This document shows positions 45,494 through 55,400 of a stretch of DNA of 64,000 nt, in pieces. The DNA comes from Planctomycetota bacterium. GTDB lineage: Bacteria > Planctomycetota > UBA1135 > GCA-002686595. The first letter of the stretch is position 1. Each line of letters opens with the position of its first letter. The position numbers were made by a program, and so were the translations under genes. Location of the stretch: the NCBI GenBank assembly GCA_014237855.1, contig JABACD010000002.1:1-64000 (forward strand). The letters run 5' to 3'. Below the pieces are notes generated by a model that searched no databases, was not told where the DNA came from, and saw only the letters and a program-made list of their open reading frames with translations.

Positions 45494-47167
45494 GTGCTAC
45501 TCGATGTCTTGATTGCAGCCGAAGACCTTGGTCGATTGCAGGAGATCACCAAGATCCTGATTCAGTCGGGTTTTGAGGATATAGCCCAGCGTATGGGGCT
45601 GCTTGGGCTCCTGCAGCGGACCGGGCGTCTCCTGCGGATTGATAGGGCGGATCGGATCACCGAGGGAGGCACTCCACAGCGAACGCGCCTTGCTCTCGAG
45701 GCTCTCGGGCCAACCTTCGTCAAGCTTGGTCAGGTCCTGGCAAGCCGTGCGGACCTGTTGCCCCCCGAGTGGGTCGAAGAGCTCTCATTGCTGCAGTCCA
45801 ATGTTGGAACGATCCCCTGGGAGGAGCTTCGGCCACAGCTGGAGCGAGATCTCGGCGCGCCGCCGGAGAGTGTCTTCGAGGATCTGGATATTGAACCCCT
45901 CGCCGCTGGTTCCATTGGCCAGGTCCACCGAGCGAGTCTGCAGGATGGGCAGGAGGTCGTCCTCAAGATCCGACGACCGGGCATCACGAAGAAGGTTTCC
46001 GCCGACCTGCGCCTCCTCGAACGCTTGGCTGAAATCATCGAGCGAGAGCTGACCGAGTTCAGGCGCTACCGGCCGAAGATGGTGGTGCGCCAGTTTGCCC
46101 GTTCGATCAAGGCTGAGCTGGACTTCACGATAGAGGCACGCAATACGAGGACGATCGCGCGGAACATGAAGGATCTCGACGACCTCGAGATTCCCGAGGT
46201 CTTCGATGAGTTCTCATCAAAGCGCCTGCTCGTGCTCTCTTATGTGGATGGATTCTCAGCGGACTCATGGATACGCGGGGAACGACGAGCTGACTTCGAT
46301 GGGCCACACGTGGCCCATGTTGGGGCGGAGGCAATCCTCCGAATGGTGTTCGTTGATGGCTTCTATCATGCCGATCCTCACCCGGGCAACGTGCTCTTCC
46401 TCCCGGATGAGAGAGTGGCCTTGCTCGACTTTGGAATGGTCGGTCGGCTCTCGGATGAGCGTCGCCAGCAGTTTGCCTTGCTCATGGCGGCCGTCATCGA
46501 CCGCGACGAGGAAGGGCTGGTGGACACACTGCTCGAGTGGTCCGATGGGGGCGAAACTGATAGTGAGACCTTGATCCAGGACTGCACTGAGTTTCTGGAT
46601 CGCTACACGGTCAAGGAGATCAAGGACCTCGACGTCGCGTCGATGCTTCAGGACATCACTCGAATTGTTCGTGAGAACGATCTGATCCTACCGGCGGATG
46701 TGGCGGGCCTTATCAAGGTGTTCGTGACACTTGATGGCCTGGGGCGGCGGCTCGATCCAGGCTTCAATCTCGATGCGCACGTGGAGCCCCTCGTCCGGCG
46801 GATGATGTCCGAGATGCGCTCACCGCGGCGGATCGTGGCACGGAACTGGCGAGACTTGCGACGGCTTGCCCTCTCTCTTCCACGAGATGTTCGCAAGGTC
46901 CTCCAGCGGCTGCGGAGGACTGGATTCAAGATCGAGCTCGACCTGCAGCGCTTGGACGAGTTTGGCCGCCAGTTGGATCGAAGTGCCAACCGGATCACTG
47001 TGGGCCTGATCACCTCGGCCCTGATCGTGGGGACCTCGATCGCCATGACGATCGATACGGGCCCGACCTTCCTTGGATTGCCGGTGCTGGGGTTCTTTGG
47101 CTTCGCGACCTCCTTTGGCATCGGCTTGATGCTGCTGTGGTCCATTCTGCGCAGCGGGATTCGCTAG
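45494..47167 (+). CDS. ubiB: ABC1/UbiB/AarF family atypical kinase
   Basis: 557 residues starting at GTG 45494. All family blocks are present: the KxGQ motif in PTFVKLGQVLASRADLLP, the Ala-rich loop AAGSIGQVHRA in place of a P-loop, catalytic-core Lys in VVLKIRRPG, DFTIEARN, FYHADPHPGN and the metal-binding DFGMVGRL. Two C-terminal hydrophobic segments (about 495-515 and 525-550) anchor it to the membrane. UbiB-type proteins are ATPases needed for quinone synthesis or lipid handling; in planctomycetes, menaquinone is the likely quinone, so the ubiquinone name is only by homology. No quinone genes are next to it. Confidence 0.94.
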   Translation: MLLDVLIAAEDLGRLQEITKILIQSGFEDIAQRMGLLGLLQRTGRLLRIDRADRITEGGTPQRTRLALEALGPTFVKLGQVLASRADLLPPEWVEELSLLQSNVGTIPWEELRPQLERDLGAPPESVFEDLDIEPLAAGSIGQVHRASLQDGQEVVLKIRRPGITKKVSADLRLLERLAEIIERELTEFRRYRPKMVVRQFARSIKAELDFTIEARNTRTIARNMKDLDDLEIPEVFDEFSSKRLLVLSYVDGFSADSWIRGERRADFDGPHVAHVGAEAILRMVFVDGFYHADPHPGNVLFLPDERVALLDFGMVGRLSDERRQQFALLMAAVIDRDEEGLVDTLLEWSDGGETDSETLIQDCTEFLDRYTVKEIKDLDVASMLQDITRIVRENDLILPADVAGLIKVFVTLDGLGRRLDPGFNLDAHVEPLVRRMMSEMRSPRRIVARNWRDLRRLALSLPRDVRKVLQRLRRTGFKIELDLQRLDEFGRQLDRSANRITVGLITSALIVGTSIAMTIDTGPTFLGLPVLGFFGFATSFGIGLMLLWSILRSGIR

Positions 47168-47323
47168 ACGGAACGGCTGGCAGGTGCCCCTGGACCGGCT
47201 GTATGGGGCAAGGAGAGCCATTGAGGCCCTCGAAGATGTGATTCCGGGCAACTCTGGTTGGCACGATCGGGGAACTCGGGCGACGATTGAGTCAGCGAGA
47301 CACTCCGGTGCCCGCCCATCTCG

Positions 47324-48754
47324 ATGCGTACCCTCATTCTTCTGGCCTCGGCTTTTCTGCTCGCCCTCACCTCCACGGCACCCGCTGGGACGGTGGAGCA
47401 GGAGAACGTGCTGGTGCTGGTCGTGGACGACATGGGGATGGACAAGACCGGGGCGTACGGATTCCTGGGGGTGGATGGTGCTCCCCTTGCGCCGCGAACT
47501 CCCAACATTGATCGCCTGGCCCAGCGGGGAATGCTGTTTCGACGCGCTTGGACTGCGCCGGCCTGCTCCACCTGTCGAGCCTCTGCGCTCACGGGCAAGT
47601 ATCCGAACCGAACAGGAATTGGTAGCCGGATTCCCGCACAGATCCTGGGGGCCGAAGGGATGCGCGCGGATCTGCTGACCATCCCGGACCTACTACCACC
47701 GAACTACGTCTCCGCGATCATCGGTAAGTGGCATCTGACAGGGAATGGAGCCTCAGGAGGGCTCACTTCCGGCCTCGATCACGCGCCGCGCTGTGGCTTC
47801 GACCTCCATGTTGGTAGCAAGGGCAATCTCGGAACGGACCCCATCGACTACTTCGATTGGACCCAGCTGATTTCCTTCCTCGCCAATCTTGCAGGAACTC
47901 AGATCGTTGCGCTCAGCGACGAGTATGCGACAACTCGAACGACTGATGACGCACTGCGTACCATCGAGACCTTTGGTGATCGGCCATTCTTCTTGTGGGT
48001 GGGATACCATGCACCGCACAAGCCGTTTCACGTCCCGCCTGCGGATCTGATTCAGAGTCGGAACCTGGACCTGAGTACGAGCCTCGGCCAGGGAAAGGCG
48101 ATGATCGAGGCCTTGGACACGGAGATCGGACGCTTGTTGACGAGCATCAACCCCGAGGTTCTGGCGCGAACGACTGTCTTCTGGTTCTCCGACAATGGGA
48201 CCCAGAAGGATCTTGTGGAGCCACCCTGGGATCCGACCAAGGTGAAGTCCACGGTCTACAACGGAGGCGTCAACGTCCCCTTCTTGGTGATGGGGCGCCG
48301 TATTCCTCCGCGCTACAGGGGCTCCGAATGCTCTGGCCTGATCGATATCACGGATCTGATGCCGACGGTGGCGGACATGCTCGAGGTGACCCCCCCCGCG
48401 GACATCGACGGGCAGAGCTTCCTGTCCTATCTCCAGAACCCTGCGGCTCCGGCCCAGCGCTCCTGGATCTTCGCGGAGCGCTTCGAACCGAACTTCGGCC
48501 CACAGGCGGGGACGGCCATTTCAGAGATCGACCTGGACGTTCACGATCAAACAGTTCGCAACAGCCGCTACAAGCTGCTGCGCAAGCGGGTCTATGTCGG
48601 TGGTCAGGTCTCCACCGAGGAGCTAGAGCTCTACGATGTGGAGCTTGACTTCTTCGAGACTCAGGACCTGCTAGACGAGTCGGGCAGCCCACCGGCAGAG
48701 CTCCAGGGGGTCTACGACTCCTTGCGCGAGGTGCTCGATCGAATGGCGGGCTAG
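47324..48754 (+). CDS. secreted sulfatase-like hydrolase with non-canonical active-site motif
   Basis: 476 residues with a signal peptide (TLILLASAFLLALTSTAPAG). Sulfatase fold: VLVLVVDDMGMDKTGAYGF, IIGKWHLTGNG, FFLWVGYHAPHKPFHVPP, FWFSDNGTQKD, YNGGVNVPFLVMGRRI, and LMPTVADML. The formylglycine motif position reads Cys81-Ser-Thr-Cys-Arg85 in APACSTCRASALTG, so the Pro (or Ala) of CxPxR is Thr and an extra Cys precedes the Arg. Whether the maturation enzyme accepts it is uncertain; it may be an unusual sulfatase or a phosphodiesterase-like member of the superfamily. Unlike the sulfatase at 28051 it lacks the shared C-terminal module. Confidence 0.92.
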   Translation: MRTLILLASAFLLALTSTAPAGTVEQENVLVLVVDDMGMDKTGAYGFLGVDGAPLAPRTPNIDRLAQRGMLFRRAWTAPACSTCRASALTGKYPNRTGIGSRIPAQILGAEGMRADLLTIPDLLPPNYVSAIIGKWHLTGNGASGGLTSGLDHAPRCGFDLHVGSKGNLGTDPIDYFDWTQLISFLANLAGTQIVALSDEYATTRTTDDALRTIETFGDRPFFLWVGYHAPHKPFHVPPADLIQSRNLDLSTSLGQGKAMIEALDTEIGRLLTSINPEVLARTTVFWFSDNGTQKDLVEPPWDPTKVKSTVYNGGVNVPFLVMGRRIPPRYRGSECSGLIDITDLMPTVADMLEVTPPADIDGQSFLSYLQNPAAPAQRSWIFAERFEPNFGPQAGTAISEIDLDVHDQTVRNSRYKLLRKRVYVGGQVSTEELELYDVELDFFETQDLLDESGSPPAELQGVYDSLREVLDRMAG

Positions 48755-48793
48755 TCCGGCTGGCTGGTGCAGGGAGGGAGGCAGAACTGGCGT

Positions 48794-50068
48794 TCAGTCC
48801 TCACGCACGACCTTTCTCGCTGTCCAGGTCCAGATCACGCCACAGAAGAGAACCAGGGTCGAAAGCGACCAGAGGACCAGGTTTGGATCATTCGTGGAGT
48901 CATAGAAGGCTCCAGCAAGAAAGCCTCCCAGCGAGAAGGCCAGCGTCATGCCGAGCAACTCGAGGGCATAGACTCGACCGCGGAACTCGGAGTAGACGTG
49001 CTTCTGCCAGTGGGTCGCGGAGCAGACCCAGATGGAGCTCCCCCCGAGGTGAGCGAAGACGACGCAGGCGCAGGCTAGCCATAGATCATGGCACAGGGGC
49101 AGCAGTGAGTAGCCGATGGCTGCAATCACGAACCCCCCGCTTACCAGTTGAAGGAGGCGTCGGTCGGTGCTGCCAAAGAAGTAGCGACCGAGGATCGGGC
49201 CGAAGGCCGTACCGACTCCACGCGCGGCGTACAGCATTCCCGTTGCAAATCCGGCGCGCCCAAGCTCCGTGGCCGTGGATGTGGCCTCACCGCCCAGATC
49301 GGCGAAACGGGTGGTACCGAGGATTGGAATCATGACGAGGAACCCTCCGCCACCACCCCAGAATGACTTGGCGAAGAGGACGGGAGCGATGCCTATCTTC
49401 CGGGCGTGCTGCAAGCCCCTGCGAATCTCTGTCAGGAGGGCGGCGTCGCGCCAGCGGAACGGCTGGGGATGCTCACCGACCGGAGGTAAGCGTAGCCGCC
49501 ATAGCAAGGCAGCGCTGAGCAGGTAGGTGCCGGCATCGATCCAGAAGATCCCGGACAGGCTCACGACCAGCATGAGAAGGCCGCCGAGGCTGGTGCCCAG
49601 GGCGAGCATCACACTCCAGGTCGCGGACGAGAGGGCGATTGCTGCGTGGAGGTCACCGTCGCGCACCGTACTGGGGAGGGCGCCGGAGCGCGCGGTGTGG
49701 AAGAAGATCGCGAGGCTGGATTGGGCCAGCAGCAGGCCATAGAGCAACGGCAGGTCATCCGTACTCCGAATCAGGAGCATGCAGAGCACGACGGCTGCGC
49801 ACAGCAGGTCGGTCACGACCATCACCAGCCTTCGAGGCAGCCGGTCGGCAGCCGGACCAGCAAACGGACCGAAGAGCCCTGCGGGTGCCAGGCGCAGGGC
49901 CAGCTCGAGGCTGAAGAGTCCGCCGACCTTGAGGGCAGCGCTCGGGTCGCCCAGTTCGGCAATCAAGGTCAGGACTGCCAGCCGGTTCAACCAATCGCCA
50001 GCCTGGCTGACAATCTGCGCGTACCACAGCTTGCGAAATTGAGGGTTATGGCGCAGAACGGCGAACAC
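48794..50068 (-). CDS. MFS transporter (EntS/MFS_3-like exporter)
   Basis: About 425 residues with some 10-12 membrane helices. The frame extends to a GTG at 50140, which would overlap the divergent gene; starting at GTG 50068 gives FAVLRHNPQFRKLWYAQIVSQAGDWLNRLA, the standard beginning of this family (RNPxFRxLWxGQxVSxxGDW). The loop between helices 2 and 3 has GPFAGPAADRLPRRLVMVV, the MFS signature. EntS-like MFS proteins export siderophores, macrolides or other small compounds; the substrate here is unknown. The C-terminus ends in a basic WTARKVVRED. Confidence 0.9.
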   Translation of the reverse strand: MFAVLRHNPQFRKLWYAQIVSQAGDWLNRLAVLTLIAELGDPSAALKVGGLFSLELALRLAPAGLFGPFAGPAADRLPRRLVMVVTDLLCAAVVLCMLLIRSTDDLPLLYGLLLAQSSLAIFFHTARSGALPSTVRDGDLHAAIALSSATWSVMLALGTSLGGLLMLVVSLSGIFWIDAGTYLLSAALLWRLRLPPVGEHPQPFRWRDAALLTEIRRGLQHARKIGIAPVLFAKSFWGGGGGFLVMIPILGTTRFADLGGEATSTATELGRAGFATGMLYAARGVGTAFGPILGRYFFGSTDRRLLQLVSGGFVIAAIGYSLLPLCHDLWLACACVVFAHLGGSSIWVCSATHWQKHVYSEFRGRVYALELLGMTLAFSLGGFLAGAFYDSTNDPNLVLWSLSTLVLFCGVIWTWTARKVVRED

Positions 50069-50130
50069 GATGCGATTGTAAGCTGCGCGGGCTGAATCCG
50101 AGAGTGCTTCGTGCCACAACCCTGCAGTCC

Positions 50131-50763
50131 ATGCGATCACTTATCATCGACGATCACCCGCGGCTCGAGCTCGGCCTGATCACCGCGGACCTTCCCAGCG
50201 AGCTTGGCTCTCCGGACTGGTTGGTCGAGTTGCTCTCCCTGGAGTCCGATGCGCCTGTGGAGCGAGACGAAGCCTGCCGCAGCGCGGTGCGCAACCTGCT
50301 ACGTGGGTTTGGTTACAAGCCGACCGGTAGAGGTAAGCCAGCGTCGGAGTACCTGGTACGCGCTGCCGAGGAGGACAAGCTGACCTCGATCAACTTGCCC
50401 GTGGACATTTGCAATGTGGTCAGCCTGCACTCCGGGCTTCCCATCAGCGTGGTCGATGCGGACCTCGTCCAGGGCGCTCTTCGCGTGAGGGTCGCCCCCG
50501 AGGCAACGAGCTACATCTTCAATGCCTCGGGGCAAGAGATCCGCCTTGATGGGCTGCTCTGTCTGCACGATCAGGAGGGCGCCTGCGCCAATGCTGTCAA
50601 GGACTCCCAGCGCACGAAGACTCACGAGAAGTCCTTGAGGACGCTTTCGCTGATCTGGGGAACTCGAGAGTTGCCCGGCCGCTGCGAGGCGGCATTGGAC
50701 TGGTATGGACAGCTGTTACGGCGGGCTGGCTTTACGTCCGTGGAGTCCGAATGCTCTCGTTGA
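50131..50763 (+). CDS. stand-alone B3/B4 tRNA-binding domain protein
   Basis: 210 residues from ATG 50131. Matches the B3/B4 domain of phenylalanyl-tRNA synthetase beta chains as found in free-standing proteins: RNLLRGFGYKPTGRGKPASE, TSINLPVDICNVVSLHSGLP, ISVVDADLV, IRLDGLLCLHDQEGACANAV, KDSQRTKTHEKSLRTLSLIW. In the synthetase, B3/B4 carries the editing site that hydrolyses mischarged Tyr-tRNA(Phe); free-standing versions may do trans-editing or bind other adducts, which is inference. Its start is 62 bases from the preferred start of the divergent transporter. Confidence 0.9.
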   Translation: MRSLIIDDHPRLELGLITADLPSELGSPDWLVELLSLESDAPVERDEACRSAVRNLLRGFGYKPTGRGKPASEYLVRAAEEDKLTSINLPVDICNVVSLHSGLPISVVDADLVQGALRVRVAPEATSYIFNASGQEIRLDGLLCLHDQEGACANAVKDSQRTKTHEKSLRTLSLIWGTRELPGRCEAALDWYGQLLRRAGFTSVESECSR

Positions 50764-50808
50764 CGGCTTTTTTGCGTTGAGTCTCCCAATGTGGAGTAAG
50801 GTCTGACC

Positions 50809-52386
50809 ATGAGGTCAATCGACAGCAGATCTATCAGAGCGTCGCTATCACTATCAGCTCTCCTCTTCTTTTCGCCTGGGGTTCTGGGGCAGGGAATCAC
50901 CACCCAGGTCGTTGCATCGGGGCTCTCGAGTCCGCTCGACCTGGAGTCTCCCCCTGGCGATAGCCGTCTCTTCATCGCTGAACAGACGGGCCGCATCAAG
51001 ATCGTTGAGAACGGCGTGGTCTTGTCGACGCCCTACTTCAATGGGGCGAGCTTGGTGGCCTCCAGCTCATTCACGGGACTGAGAGGCCTCGCCTTTCATC
51101 CGGATTACGCCAGCAACGGATACGTCTACATCGCCTATGACACGGTGACCTCGGGGGCCGGTGATGTCGTCATTGATCGTCTGACTGTGGACGGCTCCAA
51201 TCCGAACGTGGTCGATCCTTCTTCGAGGGTAGAGATCTTGCGGGTGACTCAGACCGCCGCCTGGCACGGTGGGGGCGATATGGCCTTCGGGACGGACGGC
51301 TACTTCTACACGGCCTACGGCGACGGCCACGGTACTGGCGGCGATCAGTTCTGCAGCGCTCAGGATGGCTCGAAGATGCTGGGCAAGATGATTCGCATCG
51401 ACCTGGACAGCGCCTTCCCTTACGCCATACCGGCCGACAATCCATTCGTGGGTAATGCTGCAGTTCGTGACGAGGTCTGGGCCTTGGGGATGCGTCATCC
51501 CTGGCGCTGGTCTTTTGACGCTGCCAATGGGGACATCTACATCGCCGACGTCGGCCAATCTGGCCAGGAAGAGATCGACTACATCGGTGCCGGTACCTCG
51601 GGGCAGAACTTTGGCTGGAAGGTCATGGAGGGGACGAGCTGCTTCAGCACTTCGGGCTGTAGTGGTGTACTGCCCTGCAACAATGCCGGTTATACGGACC
51701 CCATCCTGACCCAGAGCACGAGCCTCAACTGCTCGATCACGGGTGGCTTCGTGTATCGCGGCGCTGCAATCCCCTCGGAACAGGGTAACTACTTCTTTGC
51801 GGGTTACTGCTCCGGCTCGATCTGGTCATTCAGCTACGACGGATCAACTACCACGGGCTACTCCCAGCGCAACGGCGATCTGGGGGTGACTGTGAATGGA
51901 ATCACATCCTTCGGGCAGGATGCATTCGGAGAGCTCTACACGATTCAGCAGAATGGAACTGTCCGCAAGATCATTCCAGTTTGCGGCGTGCCGACTGCCT
52001 ACTGCACGGGTGCCACGAACTCGACGGGCAACAGCGCAAGTATCGGATACTTTGGCTCGTACGAGATCAGCGACAACAATTTCAATGCCAGTGTCTCGGG
52101 GGTCGTGGGAAGTGTCCCGGGTCTGTTCTTCTTCGCACCCAACCAGATCAGCGTTCCTTTCGGGAATGGCTTCCTCTGCGCTGGTGGTGGAATCAACCGG
52201 ATGCCCCCGCCCGTACTGACCGACTTCCTCGGCACTGCCTCGTATAGCCTGGATCTGACCTCCGCGCCCGGCGATCAGATCACCGCGGGCTCGACCTGGA
52301 ACTTTCAGTTCTGGTATCGCGATGTGGCTGCCGGAGGCGCGATGTTCAACACGTCCAATGGCCTGAGCGTCGACTTCTGTCCGTGA
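50809..52386 (+). CDS. secreted PQQ-type glucose/sorbosone dehydrogenase with the shared C-terminal module
   Basis: 525 residues with a signal peptide (LSLSALLFFSPGVLGQG). Residues about 28-395 form a six-bladed GSDH propeller: VVASGLSSPLDLESPPGD, RGLAFHPDYASNGYVYIAY, the catalytic-His block AWHGGGDMAFGTDGYFYTAY, LGKMIRIDLD, ALGMRHPWRWSFDAANGDIY, DVGQSGQEEIDYI and GGFVYRG. It probably oxidises sugars with PQQ outside the cytoplasm; no haem domain is present. From about 397 it carries a tail starting TAYCTGATNSTGNSA with GLFFFAPNQ, FGNGFLCAGGG, AGSTWNFQFWYRD and FNTSNGLSVDFCP, shared with three other proteins here. A strong hairpin follows the gene. Confidence 0.93.
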   Translation: MRSIDSRSIRASLSLSALLFFSPGVLGQGITTQVVASGLSSPLDLESPPGDSRLFIAEQTGRIKIVENGVVLSTPYFNGASLVASSSFTGLRGLAFHPDYASNGYVYIAYDTVTSGAGDVVIDRLTVDGSNPNVVDPSSRVEILRVTQTAAWHGGGDMAFGTDGYFYTAYGDGHGTGGDQFCSAQDGSKMLGKMIRIDLDSAFPYAIPADNPFVGNAAVRDEVWALGMRHPWRWSFDAANGDIYIADVGQSGQEEIDYIGAGTSGQNFGWKVMEGTSCFSTSGCSGVLPCNNAGYTDPILTQSTSLNCSITGGFVYRGAAIPSEQGNYFFAGYCSGSIWSFSYDGSTTTGYSQRNGDLGVTVNGITSFGQDAFGELYTIQQNGTVRKIIPVCGVPTAYCTGATNSTGNSASIGYFGSYEISDNNFNASVSGVVGSVPGLFFFAPNQISVPFGNGFLCAGGGINRMPPPVLTDFLGTASYSLDLTSAPGDQITAGSTWNFQFWYRDVAAGGAMFNTSNGLSVDFCP

Positions 52387-52421
52387 TCGAGGTGGCCGCT
52401 GGCGCGGTCCGAGAACTGAGC

Positions 52422-52460
52422 AGGGCCCCCCGGAACACAACAGCTGGTTCGGGGGGCCCT
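52422..52460. terminator. GC-rich hairpin between convergent genes
   Basis: AGGGCCCCCCGGAAC (52422-52436) pairs with GTTCGGGGGGCCCT (52447-52460) with one bulged G and a 10-base loop. It lies between two convergent genes and can serve both. No long T-run. Confidence 0.7.
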
Positions 52461-52497
52461 CGCTCTGAATTGCCAGCTGGGGCAGATGAGCTCCTGT

Positions 52498-55400
52498 CTA
52501 GGGAGCGAAGATGACGGAGAGGCCATCGCTGAGGTTGAAGTTCGCGCCCACGCCCTGGTCCCTGTACCAGTACTGGAACTTGCCTGCCATCCCCGCCGTG
52601 ATCGATCCACCTACCTGGGGGCTGTTCTGATCGAGGGGGAAGCTGACGGTTCCGAGGACGTCCGAGGGGCTCACGGGCAATCTCTGCAGGGGAGCACCGA
52701 CACACCGCAGGCCGTTGCCAAAGAGCACTGCGTCCTCGCTGAAGCCAAAGAAGAAGAGGCCCTGGACGCTGGGGGGAGCTCCGAGGATCTCGAGCACCAG
52801 GTCGTTTGCTGCGATGCTCGTGGAGCCTGATGCAGAGATCGAGGCGCCTGGTCCCGCTGAGTTGGGAGAAGTTGAGCAGTAGTTGCTGATGGACTCCACC
52901 GCAAAGAAGCTCTGGATCCAGGTTTTCCAGCCACTGGTGCGGTACTCGTGAGTGGCCCAGAACTTCCCCAGCTCATTGGGGTCGGGTCCTATACCCGAGT
53001 AGTCACCCCAGCGGCCGCTGTTGTCCGCCGAGTTGCTGTCGCGAGCGATGACCATGGGGCGGGTGGTACCAAGGGGGTCGTTCGCTTCACGCCAGGTGTA
53101 GCCCATTGAGATGAACTCGCTGCTGGAGGAGCGCGCAAACGTCATGCCCATGTTGCCGAAGGCGTCCACCGCGATGCTGCCAAAGTAGGTGCGAACTCCC
53201 GCTCCGGGATCGATCTCGCCCGACTGGACCAAGGTTGGTGTTCCACTCACCGGCCAGTCAGCCATGTCGATCTGGTACCAACGCTGGCGCACTCGATTGC
53301 TGTTGACGTGGTGGGTTGCCCAGAGGGAGCCGTCACGATAGATGCAGCTCCAGAATCGCGACTCGAAGGTCTGGGGGCGGGTACTGGTGCCCTGCTGCGG
53401 CGGATCCTCCGGCTGAGTGAAGTTCGGGACTGTGACCGTCGTGGAGACCAGTGATGGGTTGCTGAGTGGATTGTTGATCGCGAAGACCTCGATCGAGTTC
53501 GAGGTGCCGGACTCTGGAGACCAGATCATGTACTGGCGAGTCGATGTGTCGTACGTCACGGGAACGCCCAGGGACTGCTGTCCGGTGAGAACGACCGAGT
53601 TCGCATTGACTGGGCCGCCGCTGAGCAGAGGCGCCTTCTCGATCACGTAGACCAGGAACTTGGTCGGGCCGAAGAAGTCCGCGGTCAGGTAGACCGCCTC
53701 CTCATCGATCCCCATGTTCGGCGAGTCGATGTCCGTGTCGCCGGCTGCGGCCTGTACGTTGATGCGGTACTTGGCCCAGGACCCATTCGGGTTGTCGTCA
53801 TCGGAGACCGCCAGCAAGAAGTAGGGCTCGTCGCCATCGCGCTCGTTGGCCATCGCGAAGAAGCGCTGCGTATGCGGATCCCAGCGGACCTCGGGGTCGA
53901 AGACAAAGCCGGCTGCACCCTGGTTGCCCCAAAAGCCCGAGCTGCCCTCGATCTGGTCAGTGAAGTCCATGCTGCCGTTCTTCTGGAAGAACGCGATCCT
54001 GCCATTGGTCATCTGCACCAGATGATTGGGGCCCACCGCGAGATCTGGGTCTGGCGGAGTCCACCCCGTGGAGGATCCTCCATCGAATCCGACCATACCT
54101 GTGAGGGCGTGGTGTTGAGGGTTGCGGTCGATGGGGGTCAGGTCCGTGACGGGTTGAAAGCTTGGCGGTGTGTGGGGCTGCGCCGGCTCCTCGAACTGTC
54201 TCGGAGGATCGGTGAGCCCAGTCGAGGCGATCAGCTGGCTACCTGGAGCGGCGTGCATCGACAGGTGAGCTGCCTTGTGATCACCAAGCCCTGCGTCTCC
54301 TGACCAGGCGACGACGAGCCGGCCGTCCGATCCGTAGATCAGCATCTGCGACCCATCAGCCTGAGTCAGGTGCTGATGCCCGGCCCGGCGCTCGGTTGCA
54401 ACGAAGGCCTCTCGGAGGGGCGCACCGTCCTGGTCGAAGGTAGCCAGGTAGAGGTCTGATTGGCTGGGGCTCTCTCCGAAGTGGTTCCACGCGAAGGCGA
54501 CCTCTCCGCTTGCTCGAGCCGCCGTGCTGACTCCACTGACGTAGCCGGACTCCTTGCGGGGTAGCAGCTCGACCTTGGCACCCTGCGCCAGGCTCTCGTC
54601 ATCCAGCTCGAAGCGTCTGTGGACAAGGCGATAGCTCTGCTGATGGCTCTCGAGCCAGGCGACCACGAACTTCCGTTCGTCGATAGCCGCGACTGAAGGC
54701 TCGATTCCAGCCGTCCGATCCTCGGGCGAGATCTGGAAGACCTCGCCACCCGCACCCTCAGCGTCGAAGTGTCGTCCAAGGATTGCCACCGGGGTCCCAT
54801 CGGCGCTGGTCCTGGCCCAGGCAGCGATGAAGGCACCATCGGCAGTCATCGTCAAGCTGGGCGTATGTGCGGAGCCCTCCCGGGTGCTCTCGACCTCAAA
54901 GCTGGGGCCCTGGGCTGTTCCATCGGCAGCGAGCCGTCTCCCACGAAGGGTGCGGCCGCTGCCCTCCTCGCGGGGGGTGGTCCAGATGGCTACAGCACTT
55001 CCCTTGTGATCGCTCACGATGCAGACGTCGCGCTGATCGCCACTGAAGTTCTCATTCACGATGATCTCAGCGCTGGCGGTTCCGAGGTCAGCATCGAAGC
55101 GCCGCGCCACGATCGTGCCGAGACTGCCGTCCTGGGCGTGAGAGACCCAGGCGATCCAGGCAGTGCCATCGGCATCGAGGGCAACGCTGGGTGCTGTCTG
55201 GTGCGAGGTCGTGGTGGCGTTCACCTGAACCTCGTTCGTGAGAGGCGATCCGTCCGTGCCAAACCTTCGAGCGTAGATTCCGTAGGTGCCAGCCTGCTGC
55301 CTCCTGCTCTGCCAGACGACAGTTGCGCGTCCTGCCTCGTCCACGTCCAGGCAGACGTGATCCTTGTTGCTGTCGGGGTGTTGACTGACCCGAAGGTCAC

